From Alphaproteobacteria bacterium (GTDB lineage Bacteria; Pseudomonadota; Alphaproteobacteria; MPNO01; UBA830), in assembly GCA_022822405.1 (NCBI GenBank), contig JAJEBT010000001.1, positions 109,400 to 173,399 on the forward strand: DNA of 64,000 nt, written 5' to 3'. Numbering within the stretch: the stretch's first letter is position 1; each line of letters begins with the position of its first letter. The position numbers and the translations under genes were made by a program. The notes below the pieces were generated by a model. It was not told the origin of the DNA. It ran no database searches and was given only the letters and a program-made list of their open reading frames with translations. Below are positions 33,033 through 42,080 of this stretch, one piece after another.

Positions 33033-34694
33033 ATGGCTGCCCCGGATATTGTTACCGTTCAGATCGTCCGCAACCGCATCGCGAGCGTGATGGAGGAGAT
33101 GGATTACCGCTTCTACCGGTCGGGATATTCCACGATCGTGCGCGAATCGCGAGATTTCAGCTGCGTCGTCACCGACCGCAACGGCCGCCTCGCCGTGGCA
33201 CCGCCCATGTTTTTCCACGGCCCGGTCTACTACCATCTCATACAGCGCATCCTCGACCTCTACGGCATGGACGGACTCGCCAGCGGCGACGTCTTCGTCT
33301 GCAACCATCCCTACGAGGGCAACCTCCCGCACGTGCCCGACATGGCGTTCGCGGCGCCGGTCTTTCACGACGGGGAGCTCGTGGCGTTTACCGCAAGCAT
33401 CGCCCACAAGGCCGACATGGGCGGCGCGGTGCCGGGCAGTACCTGGGGACAGGCGACGGAACTGTTCCAGGAAGGCCTGCTGCTGCCCCCGATGCGGATC
33501 GTCCGCAGTGCCGCGCCGGACCGCGATCTCGAGCGCGTGATCGCGACCAATTCACGCGCGCCCGATCTCGTGCTCGGCGACATGCGCGCCCAGATCGGGG
33601 TCATCGGCAAGGGCCGGGAACGCCTTCAGGCGCTGTGCGCGCAGTTCGGCGCCAGCGTTGTCGTCGCTGCCATAAAGGCCGTTATCGACGCATCGGCGCG
33701 CAGCTTCCGGTCGGCCATGAAGCGCCTGCCCGAAGGCCGACACGAAGCCGAGGGCTTCCTCGACAATGACGGCATCGGCCAGGCCCGTGTGCGCCTCCAC
33801 GTAGCGATCACGTCGGAAGGCGGAAGGCTCGGTTTCGACTTTTCGGGATGCGCTCCCCAGACCCGAGGTCCGGCCAACCTGCGCATCGCCATGGTCGAAT
33901 CCTGCAGCTTCTACTGCCTCATGGGTTTTCTCGATCCCGAGCTTCCCTACAGCGACGCGGCACGGGACCTCGTGGACTTCACCTTCGCACCGCGGTCGAT
34001 CGTCAGCCCGGAGCCGCCCGCACCGTGCTCGTCCTACATGAAGACCTGCCACAAACTCGTGGACGTCATCCTGCAGGCCCTCGACCCGTTCGTCCCCGGC
34101 CGTGCGATCGCGAATACCGGCGGCAGCGGCGGCAGCATCGTCATGGCATGGCGGGACCGACAGCCGGGCCGCGGGAACCAGTACGAGATCTTCGGCTCGG
34201 CCTACGGCGCCGGCAGCGGGCAGGACGGGGCGACCGGCGTGACCACCCATCTTGCCAACCTCTACAGCACGCCGATCGAGATCGTCGAATCGGAATTCCC
34301 CTGCCGCGTGACGCGCTATGAGCCGATCGCCGATTCCGGTGGTGCCGGCGAGTTCCGCGGCGGCCTCGCCTTCAGGCGCGACTACGAACTGCTCGGCCAC
34401 GCCAGCGTCGTCTATCGCGGCGACCGCGCCGCCGTCGCGCCGAGCGGCCTCGCCGGCGGCGGCGACGGCGCCACCAGCGGCTTCGTCGTCGATCCCGACA
34501 CCTGCAGGGAGCGCCGTTGCCCGTCCTCGTTCCGCGACGAGTTCGCCCCCGGCACCCGCTTCAGCCTCAGGACGGCGGGCGGAGGCGGCTATGGCGAAGC
34601 CGGCCGGCGCGATCCGGACGCGCTGCGCCGCGATATCGCGGAAGGCTATGTTTCGCCGGACGGCGCCCGGCGCGACTACGGCGGCAAATTTTGA
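33033..34694 (+). CDS. Hydantoinase B/oxoprolinase family protein (HyuB-like, copy 1)
   Basis: 553 residues, the usual length for HyuB. The family core is clear: MEEMDYRFYRSGYSTIVRES near the N-terminus, the DVFVCNHPYEGNLPHVPDM motif, and glycine-rich C-terminal segments (GGAGEFRGGLAFRRDYE; RTAGGGGYGEAG). HyuB pairs with HyuA for ATP-dependent ring opening of hydantoins or 5-oxoproline, and homologous subunits build acetone and acetophenone carboxylases. It opens a plus-strand cluster with UbiD, HyuA and a second HyuB. No ribosome-binding site precedes the ATG. Confidence 0.9.
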   Translation: MAAPDIVTVQIVRNRIASVMEEMDYRFYRSGYSTIVRESRDFSCVVTDRNGRLAVAPPMFFHGPVYYHLIQRILDLYGMDGLASGDVFVCNHPYEGNLPHVPDMAFAAPVFHDGELVAFTASIAHKADMGGAVPGSTWGQATELFQEGLLLPPMRIVRSAAPDRDLERVIATNSRAPDLVLGDMRAQIGVIGKGRERLQALCAQFGASVVVAAIKAVIDASARSFRSAMKRLPEGRHEAEGFLDNDGIGQARVRLHVAITSEGGRLGFDFSGCAPQTRGPANLRIAMVESCSFYCLMGFLDPELPYSDAARDLVDFTFAPRSIVSPEPPAPCSSYMKTCHKLVDVILQALDPFVPGRAIANTGGSGGSIVMAWRDRQPGRGNQYEIFGSAYGAGSGQDGATGVTTHLANLYSTPIEIVESEFPCRVTRYEPIADSGGAGEFRGGLAFRRDYELLGHASVVYRGDRAAVAPSGLAGGGDGATSGFVVDPDTCRERRCPSSFRDEFAPGTRFSLRTAGGGGYGEAGRRDPDALRRDIAEGYVSPDGARRDYGGKF

Positions 34695-34719
34695 CGGCAC
34701 CCGACCAAGCGAATATGTT
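34691..34719 (+). promoter_or_regulatory. Promoter-like sequence overlapping the HyuB stop codon
   Basis: TTGACG (34691-34696, containing the HyuB stop) and TATGTT (34714-34719) are exactly 17 bases apart, about 150 bases before the UbiD start. It could give the UbiD-HyuA-HyuB part its own transcript. Confidence 0.5.
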
Positions 34720-34869
34720 TCGCTCCGATATCACCCCGACGCGCCGAACGGTTTCGTCCCTGAGGCGCTCCACGAACACCTCTTGCTGGCGCGCTGGGCG
34801 CGTTCGGCGGATTCCCGCGGCATCGGGCGCGGGGTCGGCCCCGGCAGGAACAGGCTGACGGAGAGCAGC

Positions 34870-36339
34870 ATGACGGCACGGAGCACAAAGACTTACGGCG
34901 AATATGAGAGGCCCCACGAGGATCTCCGGGAATGGATTGGGCGCGCCGAGGAGCTCGGCGAACTGATCCGCGTCGACGGCGTCGACTGGAACCTCGAGAT
35001 GGGGTCGGTTGCCGAGATGATCTACCATGCCAAGCCCGACAACCCGCCGGCCATCCTGTTCGAGAACATTCCCGGTTACGGACCGGAATACAGCGTGCTC
35101 TCGGGCGCCACCAATTCCATGAACCGGCTCGCCATGACTCTCGGCTTTCCGAAGCCCGAGAGCCCGCTCGACGTCGTGCAGAGCTACCGCGACCGCCTGA
35201 AAGAGTTCGAGATCATCCCGCCGCAGGAGCGCAATACCGGCCCGGTCATGGAGAACATCGACCGCGATGACGCCGTGGACCTCTACAAGTTCCCGGTTCC
35301 GCTGCTCCATGAAGAGGATGGCGGGCGGTATTTCGGCACCGCCGACCTCGTCACCATCCGCGACCCCGAAAGCGGCTGGGTCAATCTCGGAACCTACCGC
35401 GTCATGGTGCACGACAAGAACACCGTCGGGCTGTGGATGTCGCCGGGCAAGCACGGACGCCAGATCCGTGACAAGTACTTCGCGAAGGGCGAGCCCTGCC
35501 CGGTGGCCATCAGCGTCGGCCAGGATCCGCTTCTGTTTCTTTCGGCCGCGAACGAGGTCCACTGGGGCACGCCGGAGTTCTCGCACGCCGGCGGCCATCG
35601 CGGCGTACCGTTCGAGATCACCAATACCGAGCTGCACGGGCTGCCGATGGCGGCGGCGGCGGAGATCGTTCTCGAGGGCGAGATCATGCCCGACGAGAAG
35701 CGGATCGAGGGCCCCTTCGGCGAGTGGACCGGCTACTACGCCAGCGCCGAGCGGGAGGACTACGCGGTCAGGATTCGACGCGTCTATCACCGCGACAACC
35801 CGATCCACACCATGGCCCGCCCCGGCCGCCCGCCGTCGGACTATTCGTTTTCCAAGTGCACCGTGAAGGCGGCGATGATCTGGGACGACGTCGAACGCGC
35901 CGGCCTGCCCGGAGTGCATGGCGTCTGGAGCATGGAATTCGGCGGCGGCCGCATGTTCAACGTCGTCGCCATAGAGCAGAAATATCCCGGTCACGCGCGC
36001 CAGGCGCTGCTTCTGACCGCGGGATCGCACGCCGCCAACTATCTCGGCCGCTTCGTCGTCGTCGTCGACCACGACATCGACCCGACCAGCGTCCACGACG
36101 TGATGTGGGCAATGGCGTCGCGCTGCGACCCCGAGCACGACATCGACATCATCCGCCGCACCTGGTCGGGCCCGCTCGACCCCATGAAGCGGCCCGGCGA
36201 GAACATGAACTCGCGTGCCCTGATTGACGCCTGCCGGCCCTTCGAATGGATGGACGAGTTTCCGCACGTCGCCGAGGCGAGCCCGGAGGAACGCGCGCGG
36301 ACCCGGAAGAAGTTCGGCCACCTCCTCGCCCGCCTCTGA
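34870..36339 (+). CDS. UbiD-family prenyl-FMN-dependent (de)carboxylase (copy 1)
   Basis: 489 residues, the normal UbiD size, with GGAG before the ATG at 34870. Visible motifs are NLGTYRVMVHDKNT (about 172-185), the SPGKHGRQI cofactor loop, and E280-GPFGEWTGYYA, which carries the conserved acidic residues of the active site. UbiD enzymes reversibly (de)carboxylate aromatic, heteroaromatic or unsaturated acids using prenylated FMN made by UbiX. No ubiX gene is in the window. It sits between HyuB and HyuA genes, suggesting a pathway that joins ATP-dependent activation with decarboxylation or carboxylation. Confidence 0.92.
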   Translation: MTARSTKTYGEYERPHEDLREWIGRAEELGELIRVDGVDWNLEMGSVAEMIYHAKPDNPPAILFENIPGYGPEYSVLSGATNSMNRLAMTLGFPKPESPLDVVQSYRDRLKEFEIIPPQERNTGPVMENIDRDDAVDLYKFPVPLLHEEDGGRYFGTADLVTIRDPESGWVNLGTYRVMVHDKNTVGLWMSPGKHGRQIRDKYFAKGEPCPVAISVGQDPLLFLSAANEVHWGTPEFSHAGGHRGVPFEITNTELHGLPMAAAAEIVLEGEIMPDEKRIEGPFGEWTGYYASAEREDYAVRIRRVYHRDNPIHTMARPGRPPSDYSFSKCTVKAAMIWDDVERAGLPGVHGVWSMEFGGGRMFNVVAIEQKYPGHARQALLLTAGSHAANYLGRFVVVVDHDIDPTSVHDVMWAMASRCDPEHDIDIIRRTWSGPLDPMKRPGENMNSRALIDACRPFEWMDEFPHVAEASPEERARTRKKFGHLLARL

Positions 36340-36348
36340 CCGCTGCGC

Positions 36349-38463
36349 ATGACCGGATCCCCGCCTGCGCGCGACTGCCGCATCGGCGTGGACGCCGGCG
36401 GCACCTTCACCGACCTGGTCCTGATCGACGGCCAGGGCGGAATTGTCACCGCAAAGGCCTTCTCGAGGCCGGACGCTCCCGAGGCCGGCGTGCTCGAGGT
36501 GCTCGAACGCGCCGCAGCCGCAGCCGGGCTTCCGGTTCCCGAACTCCTCGCCCGCACGGCCACGTTCGCCCACGGAACCACGGTCTCGACCAACGCCCTC
36601 ATCGAACGCAAGGGTGCCCGGGTCGGCGTACTGTTCACGCACGGCTTCGAGGATACGCTCGCGATCGGGCGCGGCCCGGTCGGTCGCGTCGGCGGCCTCG
36701 GCCCGACGCTGGCCATGGACTTCATCCATACCGAGCCGCCGGCACCTCTGGTCCCGCGGCGCATGGTGCGCGGGGTGCGCGAACGGATCGGATCCGACGG
36801 CGAGGTCGTGGTGGCGCTCGACGAGCCCCACCTGCGCACGGGGGTTGCCGAACTGCTGGAGGCCGGCGCCGAGAGCCTCGCGGTGTGCCTCCTCTGGTCG
36901 TTCCGCAATCCTGCGCATGAACGCCGGGTCGCGGAAGTCGTCCGCGAAATCGCGCCTGCGCTGCCGCTCAGCCTGTCGTCCGAGATCGCACCGAAAATGG
37001 GCGAGTTCGAGCGCGCCGTGACCACCGTCGTCAACGCCCATGTCGGCCCCGTCACCGAACGCTATCTTGCGAGCCTGGACACCCGCCTCGGCGCCGCCGG
37101 CCTTCGGACTCCGCTTCAGGTTGTCACGTCTAGCGGCGGCGCCGCGCGCGTCGGCGATGCCGGACGCCGCGCCGTGTCGATCATCAATTCCGGCCCCGCC
37201 GGCGGGCTGATCGCCGCCCGCCATCTCGGCCGCGAGCTCGGCCACGACCGCATCATCACCGCCGACATGGGCGGCACGAGCTTCGACGTCGGGCTGATTG
37301 ACGGCGGCGACTTCGAGGAGGATCCGAGGCCGTATCTCGACCAGGGCCTGCCGGTACTGCTGCCTGCCGCGCGGCTTGTCACCATCGGCGCCGGCGGCGG
37401 CAGCGTGATCCGCACTGACGGCTACCGGCTCCATGTCGGCCCCGAGAGCATGGCAGCCGATCCCGGTCCCGCAGCCTACGGGCGCGGCGGCAGCCGGGCG
37501 ACCGTGACCGACGCGCTGGTCGCCTGCGGCATCATCGACCCCGACGGTTTCTTCGGCGGGCGCTTCCGGCTCGACCCCGAATGCGCGCTCGGCGCGCTCG
37601 GGGAGGTTGCGGCACCGCTCGGCATGACCGCGCTGGACGCCGCCGCCGGTGCGATCGAGGTCGTCAACGCGATGATGGCCAACCTCATCCGCAAGGTCTC
37701 GATCGAGAGCGGCCACGATCCCGGAGCCTTCGCGCTCTATGCCTATGGCGGCGCCACCGGCGCGCACTGCGCGGAACTGGCCCGCCAGCTCGGCATCCGC
37801 GAGGTCGTGCTGCCCCATGCCGGACCCGTGTTTTCTGCGCTTGGCGTCGCCATCGCAGACATCACCTACAGCCACGCGAGATCGGAACCGGTCGCACTCG
37901 GCGCGGCTGCCGTGGAGGTCGCGACACGCAGCTTCAGCGAGCTGAAGGCGGCGGCAAGCCGGGACATGATCGACGCCGGGCTCGATCCGAAGCGTTGCGT
38001 CTTCCGCTTCCGCATCGAGATGCGTTACCGCAACCAGATGAACGAGATCACCATCGACTGGCCACGCCCCGAACTGGGACCAGCGGATGCCGGCGCGCTC
38101 GAGGCGCTGTTCGAGGCCGAATACGGCGCGCGCTTCGGCGCCGGGGTCGCACGGCCCGGAACGCCGCTTGAGCTGATCAGCTTCCGCGTCGACGCATCGC
38201 ATCCCGCACACCGGCCGGCGCCGGCCCCAATCGCCGCCGCCGCCGACGGCGGCAGCCACCGCGGCGCCCGCCGGGTCCATGTCCGGGGGGCGGGCTGGAC
38301 AGAGGCCGACGTCATCGACTTCTCCGCCCTCGCGCCCGACACCGGGATCGAGGGTCCGGCCGTCATCGAACGGGACACGACAACGATCTGGGTGCCGGCC
38401 GGAGCCGGGGCCCTGCGCGATCGGTTCGGCAACATCCGGCTAACGCCGGAACAAGGGCCATGA
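36349..38463 (+). CDS. Hydantoinase A/oxoprolinase family protein (HyuA-like ATPase subunit)
   Basis: 704 residues. The sugar-kinase-like ATP-binding fold shows the phosphate-1 motif VDAGGTFTDLVLID at the N-terminus and the second one ADMGGTSFDVGLIDGG in the middle; AHGTTVSTNALIERKG and ITIGAGGGSVI-type segments are also typical. It provides ATP-dependent activation for HyuB-type subunits, or the ATPase part of acetone-carboxylase-like enzymes. It begins nine bases after UbiD, and its stop is four bases inside the zone of the next HyuB, so all are one transcript. Confidence 0.92.
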   Translation: MTGSPPARDCRIGVDAGGTFTDLVLIDGQGGIVTAKAFSRPDAPEAGVLEVLERAAAAAGLPVPELLARTATFAHGTTVSTNALIERKGARVGVLFTHGFEDTLAIGRGPVGRVGGLGPTLAMDFIHTEPPAPLVPRRMVRGVRERIGSDGEVVVALDEPHLRTGVAELLEAGAESLAVCLLWSFRNPAHERRVAEVVREIAPALPLSLSSEIAPKMGEFERAVTTVVNAHVGPVTERYLASLDTRLGAAGLRTPLQVVTSSGGAARVGDAGRRAVSIINSGPAGGLIAARHLGRELGHDRIITADMGGTSFDVGLIDGGDFEEDPRPYLDQGLPVLLPAARLVTIGAGGGSVIRTDGYRLHVGPESMAADPGPAAYGRGGSRATVTDALVACGIIDPDGFFGGRFRLDPECALGALGEVAAPLGMTALDAAAGAIEVVNAMMANLIRKVSIESGHDPGAFALYAYGGATGAHCAELARQLGIREVVLPHAGPVFSALGVAIADITYSHARSEPVALGAAAVEVATRSFSELKAAASRDMIDAGLDPKRCVFRFRIEMRYRNQMNEITIDWPRPELGPADAGALEALFEAEYGARFGAGVARPGTPLELISFRVDASHPAHRPAPAPIAAAADGGSHRGARRVHVRGAGWTEADVIDFSALAPDTGIEGPAVIERDTTTIWVPAGAGALRDRFGNIRLTPEQGP

Positions 38464-38477
38464 CGGGAGGGCCGGCA

Positions 38478-40520
38478 ATGGACCCCGTGACCTTCGAGGT
38501 GATCAAGCATCGTCTGTGGCAGATCAACGACGAGCAGGGGCTTGCGATCAAGACCATATCGGCGTCGCCGATCGTGGTTGAGGGCAACGACTACAATGTC
38601 GGCCTCTTCACTGCCGATGCCGAGCTGGTCACCGCCGGAATCGGCTCGCTGGTTCATGTCACGACGATGGGAGACGCGGTTGCCTCTATCATCCGGAACG
38701 CCAGCGAGATCCGCGACGGCGATGCTTTTCTGACCAACGATCCCTTCCTCGGCGCCCTCCACCAGAACGATGTCGTTCTCGCCGCTCCTGTCTTCCGCGA
38801 GGGCAGGATATTCATGTGGATGGCGAACGTGCTGCACCACGCAGACGTCGGCGGTATCGACGCTGGCAGTTTCTGCATAAACGCGCGGACCATCTTCGAG
38901 GATCCACCGCGGTTCTTCATGAAGATCGTCGACCGCGGCGTTCCGGTCCGGGAGGCCGAGCACACGATGCTCGCCAACTCGCGGCTGCCCGAGTCCGTGG
39001 CCATCGACCTCCGCGCCCAGATCGGTGCGCTCAACGTTGCCGGCGAGCGGCTGCGCGCGCTGCTCGACGAGCGCGGCGACGAGCTTGTGCGCGCGGTCAT
39101 GGTCCGCTCGATCGACATCGCCGAACGGCAGGTGCGCGACCTCGTCCGCGCCCTGCCCGACGGCTCCTGGACCGGCGCCGCCTTCATGGACGGCGTTCGC
39201 GTCGGCGATGACCGCGTGTGCCGTGTCGCCGTAACCCTGACCTGCGAGGACGACGGCCTGCATTTCGATTACACGGGATCGTCCGCACAGGTCGACGCCG
39301 CCGTCAACTGCACCGCGTCGGCGACTTTCGCCGGATCGGCGGTGCCCCTCTATTCGTTCCTCTGCCAGGGCGGAATCGACTGGAATGATGGGCTGAAGCG
39401 ATGTATGCGCGTGACGGCGCCGGAGGGCACCGTCGTCAACGCCCGCCATCCCGCGCCGGTGAGCATCTCGACGGTTGGCTTCCGGTGGCTCGCGACCGTG
39501 GCTGCGGCGCAGGCCGTCGCCCGCATGTTCGGCTCGTCGGAGACCTTTCGCGACCGTGCCTGCCCATCCTGGAACGTCTCGAGCAACTGCAACAACATCT
39601 TCGCTGTCCGCGCCGACGGCAGCCGCACCGGCGCGATGCTGTCCGACCACCGCGGCTCGGGCGCCGCCGGACGGTCATTCGCCGACGGGTTCGACCATGC
39701 CGGCACCATCACCTCCTATGCGAGTAGCATCGGCAACGTCGAGGGTACCGAATGGAAGCTCCCTGTCCGCTACCTCTACCGCCGACGCCTGCGGGATTCG
39801 GGCGGTGCCGGGCAGTACCGCGGCGGCGTGACCTGCGAGGCGGCGCTTGTGCCTTTCGGCGTCGACGAGCTCGTGCTCAAGTCGACGAATACCGCCGGCA
39901 CCGAACAAACCAACGCGCACGGCATGGAAGGTGGCTATCCGGGGGCCGGCTCGCAGGCGGCGATCGTGCGGGATGCGGAACGGGACGGGCCTCTCGGCGC
40001 CGCAGCCGACATCCCGCCGCTGCCGGACTTTCCGGGCGCCATCCGTTGGCTGCCGTCAAAGGCAGACGAGACCGTCGGAAGGCATGATGTCTTCGCCTTC
40101 TGGGCGGCTGGCGGAGGCGGTTTCGGCGATCCGCTGGACAGGCCTCCGGAGAGCGTCGCCCGCGATGTCGCCGACGGCGTGGTGTCGCGGACTGCCGCGG
40201 AAAGTGCCTACGGTGTGGCGCTCGACGGGAACGGTCGGCCCGACACCGATGCGACGTCGCGCAAGCGCGCCGCAATGCGGTGTACCCGGGTGGCGCCGGA
40301 GCAGGCTGCAGACCCGCCGGCGGGCCTTGCCTGCCCATCCTGCGGCTGCGCCTCGGAACTCGTCGCGGCCCGCCATCCGGTGGGCCGCGCCGGCCCCTGG
40401 GTCGCGCTGCGCCATGGCGGCGATGGCCCGAACTTCGAGCTGGTCGAGACCTCCTGCACCGCATGCGGCAGGCTCGTGGACGTGTCGGAAGTTCCAAGGC
40501 CCTCGACCAGAATTTCATGA
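38478..40520 (+). CDS. HyuB-like protein with C-terminal zinc-ribbon (acetone carboxylase gamma-like) tail
   Basis: 680 residues from the ATG at 38478 behind GGGAGGG (an ATG at 38460 overlaps the HyuA stop). Residues 1 to about 560 are a complete HyuB domain (DAFLTNDPFLGALHQNDVV; GAGQYRGGVTCE). Residues 617-680 add a cysteine pair set C619-x2-C622-x-C624 and C660-x2-C663 ending CTACGRLVDVSEVPR. This tail resembles the small gamma subunit of acetone carboxylases. The extra length over the first HyuB (553) is therefore a probable domain fusion. It may point to carboxylase rather than hydantoinase activity. Confidence 0.85.
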   Translation: MDPVTFEVIKHRLWQINDEQGLAIKTISASPIVVEGNDYNVGLFTADAELVTAGIGSLVHVTTMGDAVASIIRNASEIRDGDAFLTNDPFLGALHQNDVVLAAPVFREGRIFMWMANVLHHADVGGIDAGSFCINARTIFEDPPRFFMKIVDRGVPVREAEHTMLANSRLPESVAIDLRAQIGALNVAGERLRALLDERGDELVRAVMVRSIDIAERQVRDLVRALPDGSWTGAAFMDGVRVGDDRVCRVAVTLTCEDDGLHFDYTGSSAQVDAAVNCTASATFAGSAVPLYSFLCQGGIDWNDGLKRCMRVTAPEGTVVNARHPAPVSISTVGFRWLATVAAAQAVARMFGSSETFRDRACPSWNVSSNCNNIFAVRADGSRTGAMLSDHRGSGAAGRSFADGFDHAGTITSYASSIGNVEGTEWKLPVRYLYRRRLRDSGGAGQYRGGVTCEAALVPFGVDELVLKSTNTAGTEQTNAHGMEGGYPGAGSQAAIVRDAERDGPLGAAADIPPLPDFPGAIRWLPSKADETVGRHDVFAFWAAGGGGFGDPLDRPPESVARDVADGVVSRTAAESAYGVALDGNGRPDTDATSRKRAAMRCTRVAPEQAADPPAGLACPSCGCASELVAARHPVGRAGPWVALRHGGDGPNFELVETSCTACGRLVDVSEVPRPSTRIS

Positions 40521-40534
40521 CAGGGAGAAGGGCG

Positions 40535-41356
40535 ATGGAGATCAAAAGAGTCGGGGTTGTCGGACTCGGGAAGATGGGCGGGCCACTGGCGCGCCATCTG
40601 GCCGCTGGCGGATTCGAGGTGTCGGGACATGACGTGCGCGCCGAGGCACGGGACGCGGTCGCGGACGCCGGCGTTGCCGCGGCGGCGAACTGCAGCGAAC
40701 TCGCTGGCCGGTCCGACCTCGCGATCGTCGGCGTCGGGTTCGATTCGGAAGTCGAGGCGGTGGTGTTCGGCAGCGACGGGCTTCTTGCCGGCGCCCGGCC
40801 GGGCCTCGTCATCGCCATCGCATCGACCATCGCGCCCGCAACCATGAAGGACATCGCGGCGCGGGCCAGCGGTGCCGACATCGCGTTCCTCGACATTCCG
40901 ATGTGCCGCGGCGAGCAGGCCGCGATAGACGGCAACCTCCTGATCATGGGCGGTGGCGACCGCGCCGTCTTCGACACCTGTCGGCCGGCATTCCGGACCT
41001 TCGCCGGTGCTATCCACCACCTCGGTGCGCTCGGTGCCGGTCAGGTCGGCAAGATGGTCAACAACCTCGTGCTCTGGGCCTGCATCTCGGCCAATGTCGA
41101 AGGCATGAGACTGGCCGAAGATCTCGGCGTCGAGACCGGTCCGCTCCGTGATGCGCTGCTCGAATCGAGCGCCCGCAACTGGGCGCTCGACACCGAGGCC
41201 CACAAGTGGCCGATGCCCTGGGCCGAGAAGGACATGTCGATCGTCCTGAGAGAGGCCGACGCGCTGCGGCTCAGCCTGCCGCTTTGCGGCAGCGTCAGGG
41301 AGGTGATAAAAGGAATCAAGATCGATCTCGGACAGGGCATGCCGACGGAACGCTGA
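40535..41356 (+). CDS. 3-hydroxyisobutyrate dehydrogenase-like NAD(P) oxidoreductase
   Basis: 273 residues, 14 bases after HyuB. The N-terminal GLGKMGGPLARHLA motif binds NAD(P). The second motif region and the catalytic Lys in GAGQVGKMVNNLVLW are intact. The beta-hydroxyacid dehydrogenase family oxidises 3-hydroxy acids (hydroxyisobutyrate, tartronate, 6-phosphogluconate) or reduces imines. Here it probably handles a product of the HyuAB/UbiD enzymes. Length and motifs are normal. Confidence 0.9.
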   Translation: MEIKRVGVVGLGKMGGPLARHLAAGGFEVSGHDVRAEARDAVADAGVAAAANCSELAGRSDLAIVGVGFDSEVEAVVFGSDGLLAGARPGLVIAIASTIAPATMKDIAARASGADIAFLDIPMCRGEQAAIDGNLLIMGGGDRAVFDTCRPAFRTFAGAIHHLGALGAGQVGKMVNNLVLWACISANVEGMRLAEDLGVETGPLRDALLESSARNWALDTEAHKWPMPWAEKDMSIVLREADALRLSLPLCGSVREVIKGIKIDLGQGMPTER

Positions 41357-41398
41357 TCGGCGGCGCGTACGAAGAGGCTGCAGGAAGGAGTTCCGGCG

Positions 41399-41938
41399 AT
41401 GGCTGTGAGACGAATCGTTACTGGACATGACGAAAACGGCAAGGCGATAGTGGTATCCGACGGCGAGACCCCCAACGTGGTCCGTCCGGCCAACCGCCCC
41501 GGAGTCGAGATCAACAACCTCTGGGTGCTCGACGGATCGCCGGCCAGCGTTCACGGACCGGAAGAGACGACCGACCGCCAGATCGGACTCCTGCCCCCGC
41601 AGAACGGCTCGGTCTTCCGCATCATCAAGTTTCCGCCGGAGAAGGACTGGATCGACAGCGTCGACCGGGACGCGGCGAGGCAGAGCTTTGCTTCGATCGG
41701 CGCCGAATCGGCGGCGGCGGAGGCCGGCAAGGCGCCCCATCCCCTGATGCACAGGACCGAGACGGTCGATTACGCCGTCTGCCTGTCGGGCGAGATCTAT
41801 CTCGTCCTCGACGATTCTGAAGTGCTGATGAAGGCCGGGGACAGCTGCGTGCAGCGCGGCACCAACCATGCCTGGAGCAACCGCACCGACAGCGACTGCT
41901 ACATGATGTTCGTGCTCGTCGACGGCACGTTCGACTGA
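41399..41938 (+). CDS. Cupin-domain protein
   Basis: 179 residues behind GGAAGGAG. A C-terminal cupin barrel is visible: HPLMHRTETVDYAVCLSGEI has the first cupin motif with His and Glu ligands, and GDSCVQRGTNHAWSN the second. The N-terminal 60 residues are family-specific (NNLWVLDGSPASVHGPEE). Such proteins occur as single-domain dioxygenases, isomerases or sensors of pathway acids. It is the last gene of the HyuB-UbiD cluster and ends seven bases before a convergent tRNA gene. Confidence 0.85.
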   Translation: MAVRRIVTGHDENGKAIVVSDGETPNVVRPANRPGVEINNLWVLDGSPASVHGPEETTDRQIGLLPPQNGSVFRIIKFPPEKDWIDSVDRDAARQSFASIGAESAAAEAGKAPHPLMHRTETVDYAVCLSGEIYLVLDDSEVLMKAGDSCVQRGTNHAWSNRTDSDCYMMFVLVDGTFD

Positions 41939-41945
41939 CATCGAA

Positions 41946-42022
41946 TGGTGGGCCCGGAGGGACTCGAACCCCCGACAACTCCGTTATGAGCGGAGCGTTC
42001 TGACCAGCTGAACTACGGGCCC
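41946..42022 (-). tRNA. tRNA with anticodon CAT (elongator Met or Ile2), CCA encoded
   Basis: The minus strand folds to acceptor GGGCCCG/CGGGCCC, D-arm AGTTCAGCTGGTCAGAAC, anticodon stem CTCCG/CGGAG around CTCATAA (anticodon CAT), T-arm GGGGGTTCGAGTCCCTC and encoded CCA at 41946-41948. The paired first base excludes the initiator. Whether C34 is modified to lysidine (Ile2) cannot be decided from sequence alone. Confidence 0.93.
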
Positions 42023-42028
42023 GCGGGC

Positions 42029-42057
42029 AAACTGCCACCGCCGCCGCCAGGTTTCAA
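42029..42057 (-). promoter_or_regulatory. Putative promoter of the CAT tRNA
   Basis: TTGAAA (42052-42057) and CAGTTT (42029-42034) on the minus strand, 17 bases apart, end seven bases before the mature 5' end. The -10 box is weak. Confidence 0.3.
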
Positions 42058-42080
42058 GCGGATTGTGCGCGCCGCGCACC

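Noticed and set aside
34567..38280. A 1237-codon open frame on the minus strand
   Set aside because: It runs antisense to UbiD and HyuA, which have intact family motifs. Its low-complexity Arg/Ala/Asp/Gly/His composition is that of a GC-rich shadow frame.
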